From positions 537,715-601,714 of the forward strand of contig NZ_FUKO01000019.1 in NCBI RefSeq assembly GCF_900163815.1: a stretch of DNA of 64,000 bases, written 5' to 3'. Each line of letters begins with the position of its first letter. The stretch's first letter is position 1. Made by a program: the position numbers and the translations under genes. The notes beneath the pieces were generated by a model. It was given only the letters and a program-made list of their open reading frames with translations, searched no databases and was not told the DNA's origin. The stretch is from Microbacterium esteraromaticum (lineage in GTDB: Bacteria; Actinomycetota; Actinomycetes; Actinomycetales; Microbacteriaceae). Positions 9,122-17,242 of the stretch are shown piece by piece.

Positions 9122-9931
9122 TCAGGGGCGGGGTACGTCGCGGAACAGGTCGAGGAAAGGGACGTGCAGGGTGCCGTTTGTGGCGAGTGCAGACAGCGCG
9201 CACAGGGTCTCCGCGCCATCGAAGGAAGTCATGCGTCCGCCTGCCTCGCGGACGATGGGAACGGCGGCGGCGATGTCGTACTCCTTGACATCGAACTCGG
9301 CGACCATGTCGATTCGCCCCTCGGCGAGCAGCATGTAGCTGAACACGTCACCGTAGGCGCGGTCTCGCCAGACGCGTTCGGCGACGGCGAGGAGCTCAGG
9401 CAGCTTCCCCGCATCGGCCCACTGCGCGATGCTCTGAAAGCTGACGCTGGCATCGTCCAAAGAGTCCACGTCCGACACCGAGAGGCGACGCGGCGCGTCT
9501 GGCGTTGCCGTCCACGCGCCGAGGCCTGCCGCGCCCCACCACCTGCGGTCGAGCGCGGGCATGCTAACAACGCCCACCTGCGGCACCCCGTCGACTGCGA
9601 GGGCGATCATCGTCCCCCACAGCGGCACGCCGCGCAGGAAGTTGGCGGTGCCATCGATCGGGTCGATGATCCACTGCCGGTGCGTGTCTCCGACCGAGCC
9701 GAATTCTTCGCCGAAGATGCCATCATCGGGGCGCTCGGCCGTCAGGATCTCGCGGATGGCCCGCTCGGTAGCGAGATCGGCATCTGTGACGTGCGAACGG
9801 TCGGCTTTGAGGGACACCTGCAGATCGGCGGCGTCGAATCGGGTCAGCGACTGTTCGTCGGCGGCGTCGGCAAGACGAAGAGCCAGGGCGAGGTCGGCAT
9901 CGAAGCCTGTGGCGGCGGGGGAGACTGTCAC
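9122..9931 (-). CDS. Inositol-monophosphatase-family phosphatase, possible histidinol phosphatase
   Basis: A 269-aa Mg2+-dependent phosphatase. Metal-binding motifs are GEE at 74-76 and DPIDGT at 90-95, with the C-terminal EYDIAAAVPIVREAGG that supplies the third Asp. The best functional parallel is the HisN-type histidinol-phosphate phosphatase of actinobacteria, but inositol or another sugar phosphatase cannot be excluded. The GTG at 9931 was chosen because the longer frame runs back through the tRNA-Lys gene. There are no his genes nearby. Confidence 0.82.
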   Translation of the reverse strand: MTVSPAATGFDADLALALRLADAADEQSLTRFDAADLQVSLKADRSHVTDADLATERAIREILTAERPDDGIFGEEFGSVGDTHRQWIIDPIDGTANFLRGVPLWGTMIALAVDGVPQVGVVSMPALDRRWWGAAGLGAWTATPDAPRRLSVSDVDSLDDASVSFQSIAQWADAGKLPELLAVAERVWRDRAYGDVFSYMLLAEGRIDMVAEFDVKEYDIAAAVPIVREAGGRMTSFDGAETLCALSALATNGTLHVPFLDLFRDVPRP

Positions 9932-10056
9932 TTTTCCAGGATAGCCCGCGCCCTCTGTCGCGAGCCTTGCTGCAACGCGCCCGAGATGATTACGATTTGG
10001 TACGCCTCCCCGCGGCTGGTAACGTAATTCCTCGGCCGGGGAAGTTTTCCGGCCAT

Positions 10057-10129
10057 GCACCTCTAGCTCAATCGGCAGAGCAATTGACTCTTAATCAATG
10101 GGTTCAGGGTTCAAGTCCCTGGGGGTGCA
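10057..10129 (+). tRNA. tRNA-Lys (anticodon CTT)
   Basis: A 73-nt cloverleaf. The acceptor GCACCTC pairs with GGGGTGC, the anticodon arm ATTGA-CTCTTAA-TCAAT presents CTT, and the T-arm is CAGGG-TTCAAGT-CCCTG. Discriminator is A. CCA is not encoded. It is followed by a strong hairpin. Confidence 0.97.
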
Positions 10130-10134
10130 CGGAT

Positions 10135-10171
10135 CAGCCTCAGAAACTCTCGCCAGTTTCTGAGGCTGTTT
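10135..10171 (+). terminator. Intrinsic terminator of tRNA-Lys
   Basis: A perfect 14-bp stem (CAGCCTCAGAAACT and AGTTTCTGAGGCTG) with a 6-nt loop, then TTTC. It begins 6 nt after the tRNA. Confidence 0.85.
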
Positions 10172-10263
10172 CACTTTCTGGGAGCCGTGGAATTCCCGAA
10201 CCCGGCATCCGCCTCTTCCCTCACGCGTGAAGCGGTGAGATCATGACGAGCGAGGAGGCTCTC

Positions 10264-10746
10264 ATGATCACACTCGATGACATCGATACGGATGAAGACG
10301 GCGCCCTGACGGCCAGCGTCGAACTGCCTGGCGGACGCCGAGTCACCGTGGAGTACGACTTCGACGAGGAGTTCGACCGCGGCACGGACGATGACGATGA
10401 TCAGGGCGACGACGATGACGACCTCGAACGCGAAGACCTGCCGGACATGGACACCATGCAGGCGACCGTGCAATCGGCGCTCGCCCGGCTGACGGACGAG
10501 ATCCTCGATTCGCGACAGCGCGAGGTCGCTGAGGAGCTCACCGAGACCACATACGAAGACGATGAAGACGTCGATCTCGAAGAGGCACTGGCGTCCGTCA
10601 AGGAAGATCTCGCGCTCGATGGGGTGGTGGTCTTCGGCGATGGCGGCATGACCCTGCTCTACATCGCCCCAGAGGAGTACCCCGACCTCATCATCTACTG
10701 CCTGCTCGATGACGACTTGAACATCGACGATCTCATGGTCGAATGA
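10264..10746 (+). CDS. Highly acidic protein of unknown function
   Basis: A 160-aa soluble protein opening MITLDDIDTDEDGALTASVE with a beta-rich N-terminal segment. An acidic low-complexity stretch of mostly Asp follows at about residues 39-60. The C-terminal half contains LALDGVVVFGDGGMTLLYIAPEEYPD. No family is recognised with certainty. The ATG at 10264 has GAGGAGG 8 nt upstream; an in-frame ATG at 10243 lies before that ribosome site and is less likely. It converges with the MFS gene 16 bp away. Confidence 0.75.
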   Translation: MITLDDIDTDEDGALTASVELPGGRRVTVEYDFDEEFDRGTDDDDDQGDDDDDLEREDLPDMDTMQATVQSALARLTDEILDSRQREVAEELTETTYEDDEDVDLEEALASVKEDLALDGVVVFGDGGMTLLYIAPEEYPDLIIYCLLDDDLNIDDLMVE

Positions 10747-10762
10747 GCTGAGGGTATACCGC

Positions 10763-11989
10763 TCAGGCGGCGTCTCCGACGAGGATGGCCTCAGCGTCTT
10801 CACCCGCGCCCTGGCCGGCATCGTCGATGTGCGCGAGCACACGACGACCGAGCAGAACGGTCAGTGCAGCGATCAGCACCGATGTCGCGGCGAAGAAGTA
10901 CGGCACGGTGTCGTTGAAGGCGTGTGCGAGAGCCGCAGCGATCGGCGGTGCCATTGCTCCGCCGATGAATCGCACGGCCGAGTAGGCGGAGGATGCCACG
11001 GAGCGCGGCAGATCAGTGGCTTCCATGACCGCTTCGGTGAGCACCGTGTTCATGATGCCCAGCAGCAGTCCTCCGACGATGATGGCGACGACCAGCGCTG
11101 CCGGATTGCCCACGACGAGGCCTGCGGCGATGAGATCGACCGCAAGCAGCGGCAGCATCGTCAGAATGATGGTCGTGCGCGCCAGCCGGCGCATCAGCAC
11201 CGGGGCGACCCACACGCTGGTCACCGCAAGGCCGACGCCCCAGCCGAAGAACGTGAAGCCGATGCCCATCGCACCGAACCCGAGCGGGAACGGCGAGAAC
11301 GCCAGCAGGACGAAGAAGCCGATGTTGTAGAACAGCGCCGCGACGGCGAGGATCGCCAGCGCCGGGCGGCCCAATGCGCGCAGCGGTGCGCTGAGCGGCA
11401 TCGGCTGACGGGGGCTGGCTGGACCGCGCATCAACAGCAGAATCGCGACGAAGGCAATGGCCATCAGCACGACGACCCCGAAGAATGGCGCCCGCCAGCT
11501 CTGTTCGCCCAGGAGTCCGCCGAGCAGGGGGCCGACTGCGATGCCGATGCCGAGCGCAGCCTCGTAGAGCACGATGGCTGCCGCGCTTCCGCCGGATGCG
11601 GCGCCGACGACCGTCGCGAGGGCGGTGGAGATGAATAGGGCGTTGCCTAGTCCCCAGCCCGCCCGGAACCCGATCACCATGTCGACGCTGCCGCTCAGAG
11701 CGCACAGGAGGGCGAATGCGACGATCAGGCCCAAGCCGATGAGCAGTGTCGCCTTCGCGCCGATTCTGCTCGAGATCCAGCTGGTCACGAGCATCGCAAG
11801 ACCCGTCACGAGCAGGTAGCTGGTGAAGAGTAGCTCCGTCTCGACCGGAGACGCCTGCAGGGAGTCAGCGATCGCCGGAAGGATCGGGTCCACGAGCCCG
11901 ATGCCCATGAATGCGACGACGCACGCGAATGCGACCGCCCATACTTGTGCTGGCTGACGCCATACCGATCCTGTGCGGGTCGCGCTCAT
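10763..11989 (-). CDS. MFS drug-efflux-type transporter (DHA1-like, 12 TM)
   Basis: A 408-aa membrane protein with about 12 hydrophobic segments in two halves. The first-helix FMGIGLVDPILPAIADSL and the loop 2-3 region ISSRIGAKATLLIG match proton-coupled multidrug efflux pumps. Its start overlaps the stop of the marR gene by 4 bp (ATGA), forming a two-gene regulator-pump operon. Substrates cannot be read from the sequence, but MarR-controlled efflux of small aromatic or antibiotic compounds is the usual arrangement. Confidence 0.9.
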   Translation of the reverse strand: MSATRTGSVWRQPAQVWAVAFACVVAFMGIGLVDPILPAIADSLQASPVETELLFTSYLLVTGLAMLVTSWISSRIGAKATLLIGLGLIVAFALLCALSGSVDMVIGFRAGWGLGNALFISTALATVVGAASGGSAAAIVLYEAALGIGIAVGPLLGGLLGEQSWRAPFFGVVVLMAIAFVAILLLMRGPASPRQPMPLSAPLRALGRPALAILAVAALFYNIGFFVLLAFSPFPLGFGAMGIGFTFFGWGVGLAVTSVWVAPVLMRRLARTTIILTMLPLLAVDLIAAGLVVGNPAALVVAIIVGGLLLGIMNTVLTEAVMEATDLPRSVASSAYSAVRFIGGAMAPPIAAALAHAFNDTVPYFFAATSVLIAALTVLLGRRVLAHIDDAGQGAGEDAEAILVGDAA

Positions 11990-12444
11990 GCGCTTTCTCC
12001 TGTCGATTGAAGTGCGAAATTCTTCTGGTGCTCCTGGGTGTGCGCACCGAGGATCTCCGCGGTGCGTTGCAATGCTCGCCAGTCGTCAGCGCTGAGGGCG
12101 GCGAAACGGGGCGCGAGAGTCTCGCGCAGTTCCACCTGCCAGGTGTGCAGAGCAGCTGAGCCGGCTGCGGTCACGTCGACCAGCGTCGCCCGTGAGTCGG
12201 CCGGGTCGGGAGAGCGGGTGACGAGGCCAGCCTGCTCCAGTGCGCCGACCAGGCGAGTCATGCCCGGTTGGGTCGTCCGGGTTGCCTGGGCCAGAGCGCC
12301 CAGACGCATCCCGCCGTGCTGCTCGAGGATGCTGAGGGTGCGCCACTGTGCTGAGGGCGTCTCGTTCCCGGCTTCTTGTGCGGCAATACGAGCCAGCGCG
12401 TGCGCGGAGAGGATGATCGAGCTCACGACGTCAACCTTTTGCAT
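11986..12444 (-). CDS. MarR-family transcriptional regulator
   Basis: A 152-aa winged-helix regulator. The wHTH lies at about residues 30-95 (QWRTLSILEQHGGMRLGALA, TQPGMTRLVGALEQAGLVTR), with the wing DPADSRATLVDVTAAG containing the conserved D-x-R-(S/A) motif. It shares an operon with the MFS pump. An imperfect palindrome over its presumed -10 element, 3 nt upstream of the ATG, is a good candidate for its own operator. The absence of a ribosome site suggests a leaderless message. Confidence 0.92.
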   Translation of the reverse strand: MQKVDVVSSIILSAHALARIAAQEAGNETPSAQWRTLSILEQHGGMRLGALAQATRTTQPGMTRLVGALEQAGLVTRSPDPADSRATLVDVTAAGSAALHTWQVELRETLAPRFAALSADDWRALQRTAEILGAHTQEHQKNFALQSTGESA

Positions 12445-12447
12445 ATC

Positions 12448-12468
12448 ACCAAGTATATATCACCTGGT
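12448..12468 (-). promoter_or_regulatory. Probable MarR operator overlapping a leaderless promoter
   Basis: On the minus strand ACCAGGT-N7-ACTTGGT is a 7-bp inverted repeat with one mismatch. It contains TATACT (12457-12452), placed 7 nt before the marR ATG at 12444, so a bound repressor would cover the -10 and the start site. Confidence 0.6.
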
Positions 12469-12487
12469 ATGTATGCGCAAAGTCGGC

Positions 12488-12516
12488 TTGACGAATCGGT
12501 AGCATCCGCATACGCT
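12488..12516 (+). promoter_or_regulatory. Sigma-70-type promoter of the liv-type operon
   Basis: TTGACG (12488-12493) and TACGCT (12511-12516) are separated by exactly 17 nt, about 60 nt upstream of the substrate-binding-protein ATG. Confidence 0.6.
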
Positions 12517-12530
12517 TCCAGTTACCTGAA

Positions 12531-12550
12531 TCGGGTTTCATGTTTCCCGA
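12531..12550 (+). promoter_or_regulatory. 20-bp palindrome downstream of the liv-type promoter
   Basis: TCGGGtttCA-TGtttCCCGA matches its reverse complement at 7 of 10 positions per half. It lies about 15 nt after the -10 hexamer, in the expected transcript leader, suiting a repressor such as the TetR protein encoded at 18819. Confidence 0.4.
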
Positions 12551-12576
12551 CCTTCCAACGTTGAAAGGCTCTGCAG

Positions 12577-13764
12577 ATGCGGGTTTCGAAGAAGTTGCTC
12601 ATCGGCTCGGTGCTCGCCACCGCTGCCCTCGTTCTCTCGGCCTGCGCACCGCAGGCAGACGCCGGACCCTCTGAAGGCGGTGACACAGGCCCGGAAGAGG
12701 TGCGAGTCGGCGTCATCACCAGTGAAACCGGCCCGCTCGCCGGGTACGGCAAGCAGTATCTCGACGCCTTCGCTGTCGGTCTCGACTACGCCACCGACGG
12801 CACCGGCGAGGTCGATGGCATCAAGATCGTCATCGAGAATCGTGACGACGCGGGTGACCCCGACACGGCGGTGACCGCGGCCAAGGAACTGATCGGCGAT
12901 GGCGTCAACATCCTGATGGGCAGCGCTTCCTCCGGTGTCGCGCTCGCGATGGCCGAGCAGGCAGCGCAGAACAAGGTGCTCTTCATCTCCGGCCCGGCGG
13001 CTGCCGACGCGATCACGGGGATCAACGACTACACCTTCCGCTCCGGTCGCCAGTCCGCACAGGACGTCGCCACGGCGGGTACCTTCCTGGACGACATCCA
13101 GGGCAAGAAGGTCGTCGTGTTCGCGCAGAACAATGCCTTCGGACAGGGCAACGTCGCTGCGGTCGACGCCATCCTCGGAGGCAAGGGAGCGACCGTGGAT
13201 TCGGTGCTCGTCGCCGAGGACGTCACCGAGTTCACTCCGTTCGCGCAGCAGGTGCTGTCTGCCTCCCCCGACCTCGTCTTCGTCGCGTGGGCAGGAGCCA
13301 CTTCCGGAGCCATGTGGCAGGCGATGAGCCAGCAGGGCGTCCTCGACGAGACCCCGGTCGTCACCGGTCTCGGCGATAGCTCCACCTTCGGCGCCTATGG
13401 CGTCGCCTCGGAGCAGATCAACTTCCTCAACCACTACTTCGGCGGAGCCACCGACAACAAGGTCAACACCGCGATGATCGAAGGCCTGGAGAAGGCAGGC
13501 GCCGAGCCCGACCTGTTCAGCCCGGACGGCTTCAACGCGGCCATCATGCTCGTGCAGGCCATCAAGGAGGGCAAGGGCGACGTGGACGCCATGATCGCCG
13601 CACTCGAGGGCTTCGAGTTCGAGGGACCCAAGGGCGCGAACACCGTGCGCGCTGATGACCACGCGCTGCTCCAGGACATGTTCCAGGTGAAGCTCGTCGC
13701 CGAGGGCGACTCGTTCATCGCCGAGCTCGTCGCGACCGCCCCGGCCGCTGACGTCGCTCCGTGA
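12577..13764 (+). CDS. livK: Branched-chain-amino-acid-type ABC transporter substrate-binding lipoprotein
   Basis: A 395-aa periplasmic-binding-protein type I (Peripla_BP_6) receptor. The lipoprotein signal ends ALVLSAC with C23 lipidated, anchoring it outside the membrane. EEVRVGVITSETGPLAGYGKQYLDA is the typical first lobe. LivK-type receptors bind branched-chain amino acids, but close relatives bind amides, urea or carboxylic acids. Here the linked genes (acyl-CoA synthetase, hydroxybutyrate-type dehydrogenase) suggest a short hydroxy- or keto-acid rather than leucine. It is first gene of the operon, with 19 nt to the next gene. Confidence 0.9.
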   Translation: MRVSKKLLIGSVLATAALVLSACAPQADAGPSEGGDTGPEEVRVGVITSETGPLAGYGKQYLDAFAVGLDYATDGTGEVDGIKIVIENRDDAGDPDTAVTAAKELIGDGVNILMGSASSGVALAMAEQAAQNKVLFISGPAAADAITGINDYTFRSGRQSAQDVATAGTFLDDIQGKKVVVFAQNNAFGQGNVAAVDAILGGKGATVDSVLVAEDVTEFTPFAQQVLSASPDLVFVAWAGATSGAMWQAMSQQGVLDETPVVTGLGDSSTFGAYGVASEQINFLNHYFGGATDNKVNTAMIEGLEKAGAEPDLFSPDGFNAAIMLVQAIKEGKGDVDAMIAALEGFEFEGPKGANTVRADDHALLQDMFQVKLVAEGDSFIAELVATAPAADVAP

Positions 13765-13783
13765 CCCGAAGGAATCACACCGC

Positions 13784-14560
13784 ATGAATACCCCAGTCCC
13801 GCCCCTCGGCGGAGCCGCATTGCGAGTCGAAGGCCTCGGGCTCGACATCGGGGGAGCGACGATCCTCAAGGACGTTGACCTCGATGTCGCCCCCGGAGCA
13901 CTCGTCGGAGTGATCGGCCCCAACGGTGCAGGCAAGACCACGCTGTTCAACGCCGTCTCCGGAGTGATCCGGCCGACCGCCGGCCGCATTCTCCTCGACG
14001 GTGTCGACATCACTCGCGACAGCGTGCCGCAGCGTGCACGGGCGGGACTGGGGAGAACCTTTCAGACATCGAGCCTGTTCCCACAGCTCTCCGTGCGCGA
14101 GAACGTGCGCATCGCCGTGCAAGCGGCAGAGGGGGGCAGCTATTCGCTGTTCCACTTCCCGAAGAAGACGGATGCCGCCAGCATCCGCGCTGAGGAACTG
14201 CTGCGCTCTGTGGGCCTTGCGCACCACCTCGACTCCCGGGCCGGCGACATCGGGCACGGCGACAAGCGCAAGCTCGAGATCGCCGTGCTGCTGGCCACCC
14301 GCTCGCGCCTGGTGCTGCTGGATGAGCCGATGGCGGGCGTCGCTTCCGGCGACGTCGCCGGGCTCGTCGACAGCATCCGCGGACTGCAGCGCGAGACGGG
14401 CTGCACCGTGCTGATGGTGGAGCACCACATCGAGGTCCTGATGGGCCTCGTCGACCTCGTCGCCGTGATGTACTTCGGCAACATCATCGCGGTCGACACA
14501 CCGCAGCAGATCATGGAGAACCCCACTGTGCAGAGTGCCTACCTGGGAACGAGCGCATGA
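13784..14560 (+). CDS. livG: ABC transporter ATP-binding protein, LivG type
   Basis: A 258-aa ATPase of the hydrophobic/branched-chain amino acid (HAAT) import family. Walker A is GPNGAGKTT at about 45-53. The segment IGHGDKRKLEIAVLL replaces the usual LSGGQ signature, a deviation common in LivG. Walker B LVLLDEPMAGV and the H-loop VEHH are intact. GRTFQTSSLFPQLSVRENV is characteristic of LivG. The stop overlaps the next ATG by 4 bp. Confidence 0.93.
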   Translation: MNTPVPPLGGAALRVEGLGLDIGGATILKDVDLDVAPGALVGVIGPNGAGKTTLFNAVSGVIRPTAGRILLDGVDITRDSVPQRARAGLGRTFQTSSLFPQLSVRENVRIAVQAAEGGSYSLFHFPKKTDAASIRAEELLRSVGLAHHLDSRAGDIGHGDKRKLEIAVLLATRSRLVLLDEPMAGVASGDVAGLVDSIRGLQRETGCTVLMVEHHIEVLMGLVDLVAVMYFGNIIAVDTPQQIMENPTVQSAYLGTSA

Positions 14561-15267
14561 CCGCCCCCATCCTTCAGGTGCGGAATCTGCGCGCATCCAT
14601 CGCGGGTCAGCAAGTCGTCGAAGACGTCAGCTTCGACGTGCCGGCAACCGGCATCACCGCAGTTCTCGGACGCAACGGAGCGGGCAAGACTTCGACGCTG
14701 CGCGGCATTCTCGGACTCATCTCCCGCAAGGGCGAGGTGCTGCTCGATGGTGAGCGCATCGACAACCTCAGCACGCACCGCATCGTGCAACGCGGCGTCG
14801 GCTACGTGCCGGAGGACCGCGAGGTGTTCGCCGGGCTCACCGTCGCCGAGAACCTGGCGCTCGCCGAGCGTCAGCGCGAGCCGCGTCGCGAGTTCGTCGC
14901 CGAGCTCTTCCCCGACCTCGTCGCGCGCCGTGATCAGCGCGCGGGCACGCTTTCCGGCGGTCAGCAGCAGATGGTGTCGGTGGCGCGATCACTGCTGAAC
15001 GACAATCGCCTGCTTCTTGTGGATGAACCCACCAAGGGTCTCGCCCCGAAGATCGTCACCGAAGTCGCCGATGCACTCGCCGAAGCGGCGACGATCGTGC
15101 CGATGCTGCTGGTCGAGCAGAACCTTGAGGTCGTGCGCCGACTGGCCGATAAGGCCATCGTGATCGCCGGCGGCCGCGTCGTGTACACCGGCCGCGCGGT
15201 CGACATCCTCGATGACCCGGAACTCACCCGGCGCCTGCTCGGCGTCAGTGCGGAGGCACACGCATGA
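14557..15267 (+). CDS. livF: ABC transporter ATP-binding protein, LivF type
   Basis: A 236-aa second ATPase pairing with LivG. Walker A is GRNGAGKTS, the signature LSGGQQQM is complete, and Walker B is LLLVDEPTKGLAP. GVGYVPEDREVFAGLTVAENL is typical for LivF. ATGA overlaps join it to livG upstream and livH downstream, indicating coupled translation. Confidence 0.94.
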   Translation: MTAPILQVRNLRASIAGQQVVEDVSFDVPATGITAVLGRNGAGKTSTLRGILGLISRKGEVLLDGERIDNLSTHRIVQRGVGYVPEDREVFAGLTVAENLALAERQREPRREFVAELFPDLVARRDQRAGTLSGGQQQMVSVARSLLNDNRLLLVDEPTKGLAPKIVTEVADALAEAATIVPMLLVEQNLEVVRRLADKAIVIAGGRVVYTGRAVDILDDPELTRRLLGVSAEAHA

Positions 15268-16139
15268 GCACCCTGATCCTCACCCTCATCATCGGGCTCG
15301 GGCTCGGCGCGCTGTACTTCCTCGTCGCCAGTGGCCTCAGCCTCATCTATGGCCTCATGCACGTGCTGAACTTCGCGCACGGTGCCTTCCTGACCCTCAG
15401 CGCCTTCGTCGGATGGACCTTCGCGCAGATGATCGGCGCCTCGACCTGGAGCGGCTTCCTACTGTCGATCCTCGTCGGGGCGCTCGTCGGGGCGCTGTTC
15501 GCCGCCCTCACCGAGCTCCTGCTCATCCGTCCGCTCTATGAACGTCATATCGAGCAAGTGCTGGTCACGGTGGGGCTCTCCTTCGCCGCGATCGCACTGT
15601 TCGAGGGCGTCTGGGGCACCGACCCCATCACGATCGCGGGGCCGGCCTGGCTCAGCCAGACCACTCCGGTGCTCGGCGCCAGCATCCCGAACAAGTACTG
15701 GGTGCTGATCATCGCTGCGGGCCTCGTGCTCGCCGGCCTCGTGCTGTTCCTGAAGAAGACGCGCTACGGGATGATCATCCGCGCCGGGGTCGAGAACCGC
15801 GCGATGGTCACGGCGCTCGGCATCGATGTGCGCCGCTCGTTCACCCTGGTGTTCGCCATCGGAGGGGCCGCGGCCGGCATCGGCGGCGTGCTGGCCATGC
15901 ACGCCATGACCTACGTCTCGGCGCACCTCGGCTCGACTCTGCTGATCTTCGCCTTCATCGTCACGGTCGTCGGCGGACTGGGCTCGCTCACGGGCGCCGC
16001 CATCGCCTCCGTCCTGGTGGCCGTGCTGCAGCAGGTTGCCAACACCTACCTCGGCGGTACCGGCGACTTCATCGTCGTGATCCTGCTCGCCATCGTCCTG
16101 CTGGTTCGCCCTGCAGGCCTCATGGGAAAGAAGGCCTGA
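15264..16139 (+). CDS. livH: ABC transporter permease, LivH type
   Basis: A 291-aa permease with about eight hydrophobic segments. The N-terminal SLIYGLMHVLNFAHGAF motif and the cytoplasmic loop ENRAMVTALGIDVRRSFTLVFAIGGAAAGIGGVL are diagnostic for LivH. It pairs with LivM. It starts in a 4-bp overlap with livF and ends 2 nt before livM. Confidence 0.94.
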   Translation: MSTLILTLIIGLGLGALYFLVASGLSLIYGLMHVLNFAHGAFLTLSAFVGWTFAQMIGASTWSGFLLSILVGALVGALFAALTELLLIRPLYERHIEQVLVTVGLSFAAIALFEGVWGTDPITIAGPAWLSQTTPVLGASIPNKYWVLIIAAGLVLAGLVLFLKKTRYGMIIRAGVENRAMVTALGIDVRRSFTLVFAIGGAAAGIGGVLAMHAMTYVSAHLGSTLLIFAFIVTVVGGLGSLTGAAIASVLVAVLQQVANTYLGGTGDFIVVILLAIVLLVRPAGLMGKKA

Positions 16140-16141
16140 GC

Positions 16142-17242
16142 ATGCGCACCGCATCCCGCTGGATTCCGCTCGCCGTCGGCATTGCGCTGGTGGCCGTCCT
16201 GGCCGTCCTTCCGCTGCTGAACCTCTCCATCCCCGGCGTCCTTCCCGGGGCGACCTATACCCCCGGATCGCTTGCGCTGATGTCCCTGTGCATGGTGTTC
16301 GCAGCCCTTGCGCTGTCGTACAACCTGCTGCTGGGCACTGCGGGCATGCTGTCGTTCGGTCACGCGCTGTACTTCGGTGCCGGCGCCTACGGGCTCGGGA
16401 TCCTTTTGAAGGCCGCTGACCTCCCGCTCGTGCCCGGCGTGTTCGCGGCACTGCTGGGCGGTATCGTCATCGCCGTCGTCACCGGCGCCGTGGCGATGCG
16501 CGTCAATGGCATCCCGTTCGCGATGGTGACGCTCGCCTTCGCGCAGGCCGGGTCCGTTCTCGTGCGCCGCAACCAGGCCGTCACCGGCGGAGAAGAGGGA
16601 CTCGGGCTGAACACGCAGGGCGTTCCGGATTGGCTCGTCGGCGTGGTGAACACCCGCAACCTCTACTGGATCTCCCTCGCGGTGGTCGTCATCGTCTATC
16701 TCATCGTGCTCTGGGTCGATCGTTCTCGTCTCGGGCACCTCGCTGCGGCGGCACGCGAGAACGACCTGCGCGTGCGCGTGCTCGGGCTGCACCCGTCGCG
16801 TGCGAAGCTGCTCGTCTTCGTGATCGCGGGTCTGTGCGCATCGCTGGCCGGAATGGCCTATCTCCTGCTGCAGTCGGGCACGCAGCCCAGCGCGGTCGGC
16901 GCCGATCTGACGATCACCGTGCTGGTCATGGTCGTCCTCGGTGGCGTCGGGTTCCGCTGGGGTGCCATCCTCGGTGGTGTACTCTATACGATCCTCGATC
17001 AGCGACTCACCGTGCTCGCGCGCGCCGATGCGATCCGCGAGCTGCCCGATGTGCTGCGCGTGCCGCTGTCGGAGCCGCTGTTCATCCTCGGCGTGCTGTT
17101 CATCCTCGTGGTGATGTTCCTGCCCGGTGGCATCGCCGGCACGGTCGACTCGCTGTGGCGACGTCGTCGCGGCAAGGCGGCGCCCGTCGTCGGACTCGAG
17201 GCGATGGAAGACGACCGCGTGTTCGAAGAAGCGACGAGATGA
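16142..17242 (+). CDS. livM: ABC transporter permease, LivM type
   Basis: A 366-aa permease. The family segments LSYNLLLGTAGMLSFGHALYFG and ARENDLRVRVLGLHPSRAKLLVFVIAGLCASLAGMAY are clear. The C-terminus (about 335-366) is a charged cytoplasmic tail longer than usual. The stop overlaps the acyl-CoA synthetase ATG by 4 bp, so the importer and the first enzyme are translationally linked, evidence that the enzyme acts on the imported compound. Confidence 0.93.
   Translation: MRTASRWIPLAVGIALVAVLAVLPLLNLSIPGVLPGATYTPGSLALMSLCMVFAALALSYNLLLGTAGMLSFGHALYFGAGAYGLGILLKAADLPLVPGVFAALLGGIVIAVVTGAVAMRVNGIPFAMVTLAFAQAGSVLVRRNQAVTGGEEGLGLNTQGVPDWLVGVVNTRNLYWISLAVVVIVYLIVLWVDRSRLGHLAAAARENDLRVRVLGLHPSRAKLLVFVIAGLCASLAGMAYLLLQSGTQPSAVGADLTITVLVMVVLGGVGFRWGAILGGVLYTILDQRLTVLARADAIRELPDVLRVPLSEPLFILGVLFILVVMFLPGGIAGTVDSLWRRRRGKAAPVVGLEAMEDDRVFEEATR

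Noticed and set aside
9932..10060. N-terminal extension of the phosphatase gene
   Set aside because: It would read back into tRNA-Lys and adds residues unlike the family; GTG 9931 gives the normal N-terminus.
10748..10762. Short dyad between the acidic-protein and MFS stops as terminator
   Set aside because: Arms are about 5 bp with an unpaired centre and no U-tract; too weak to support.
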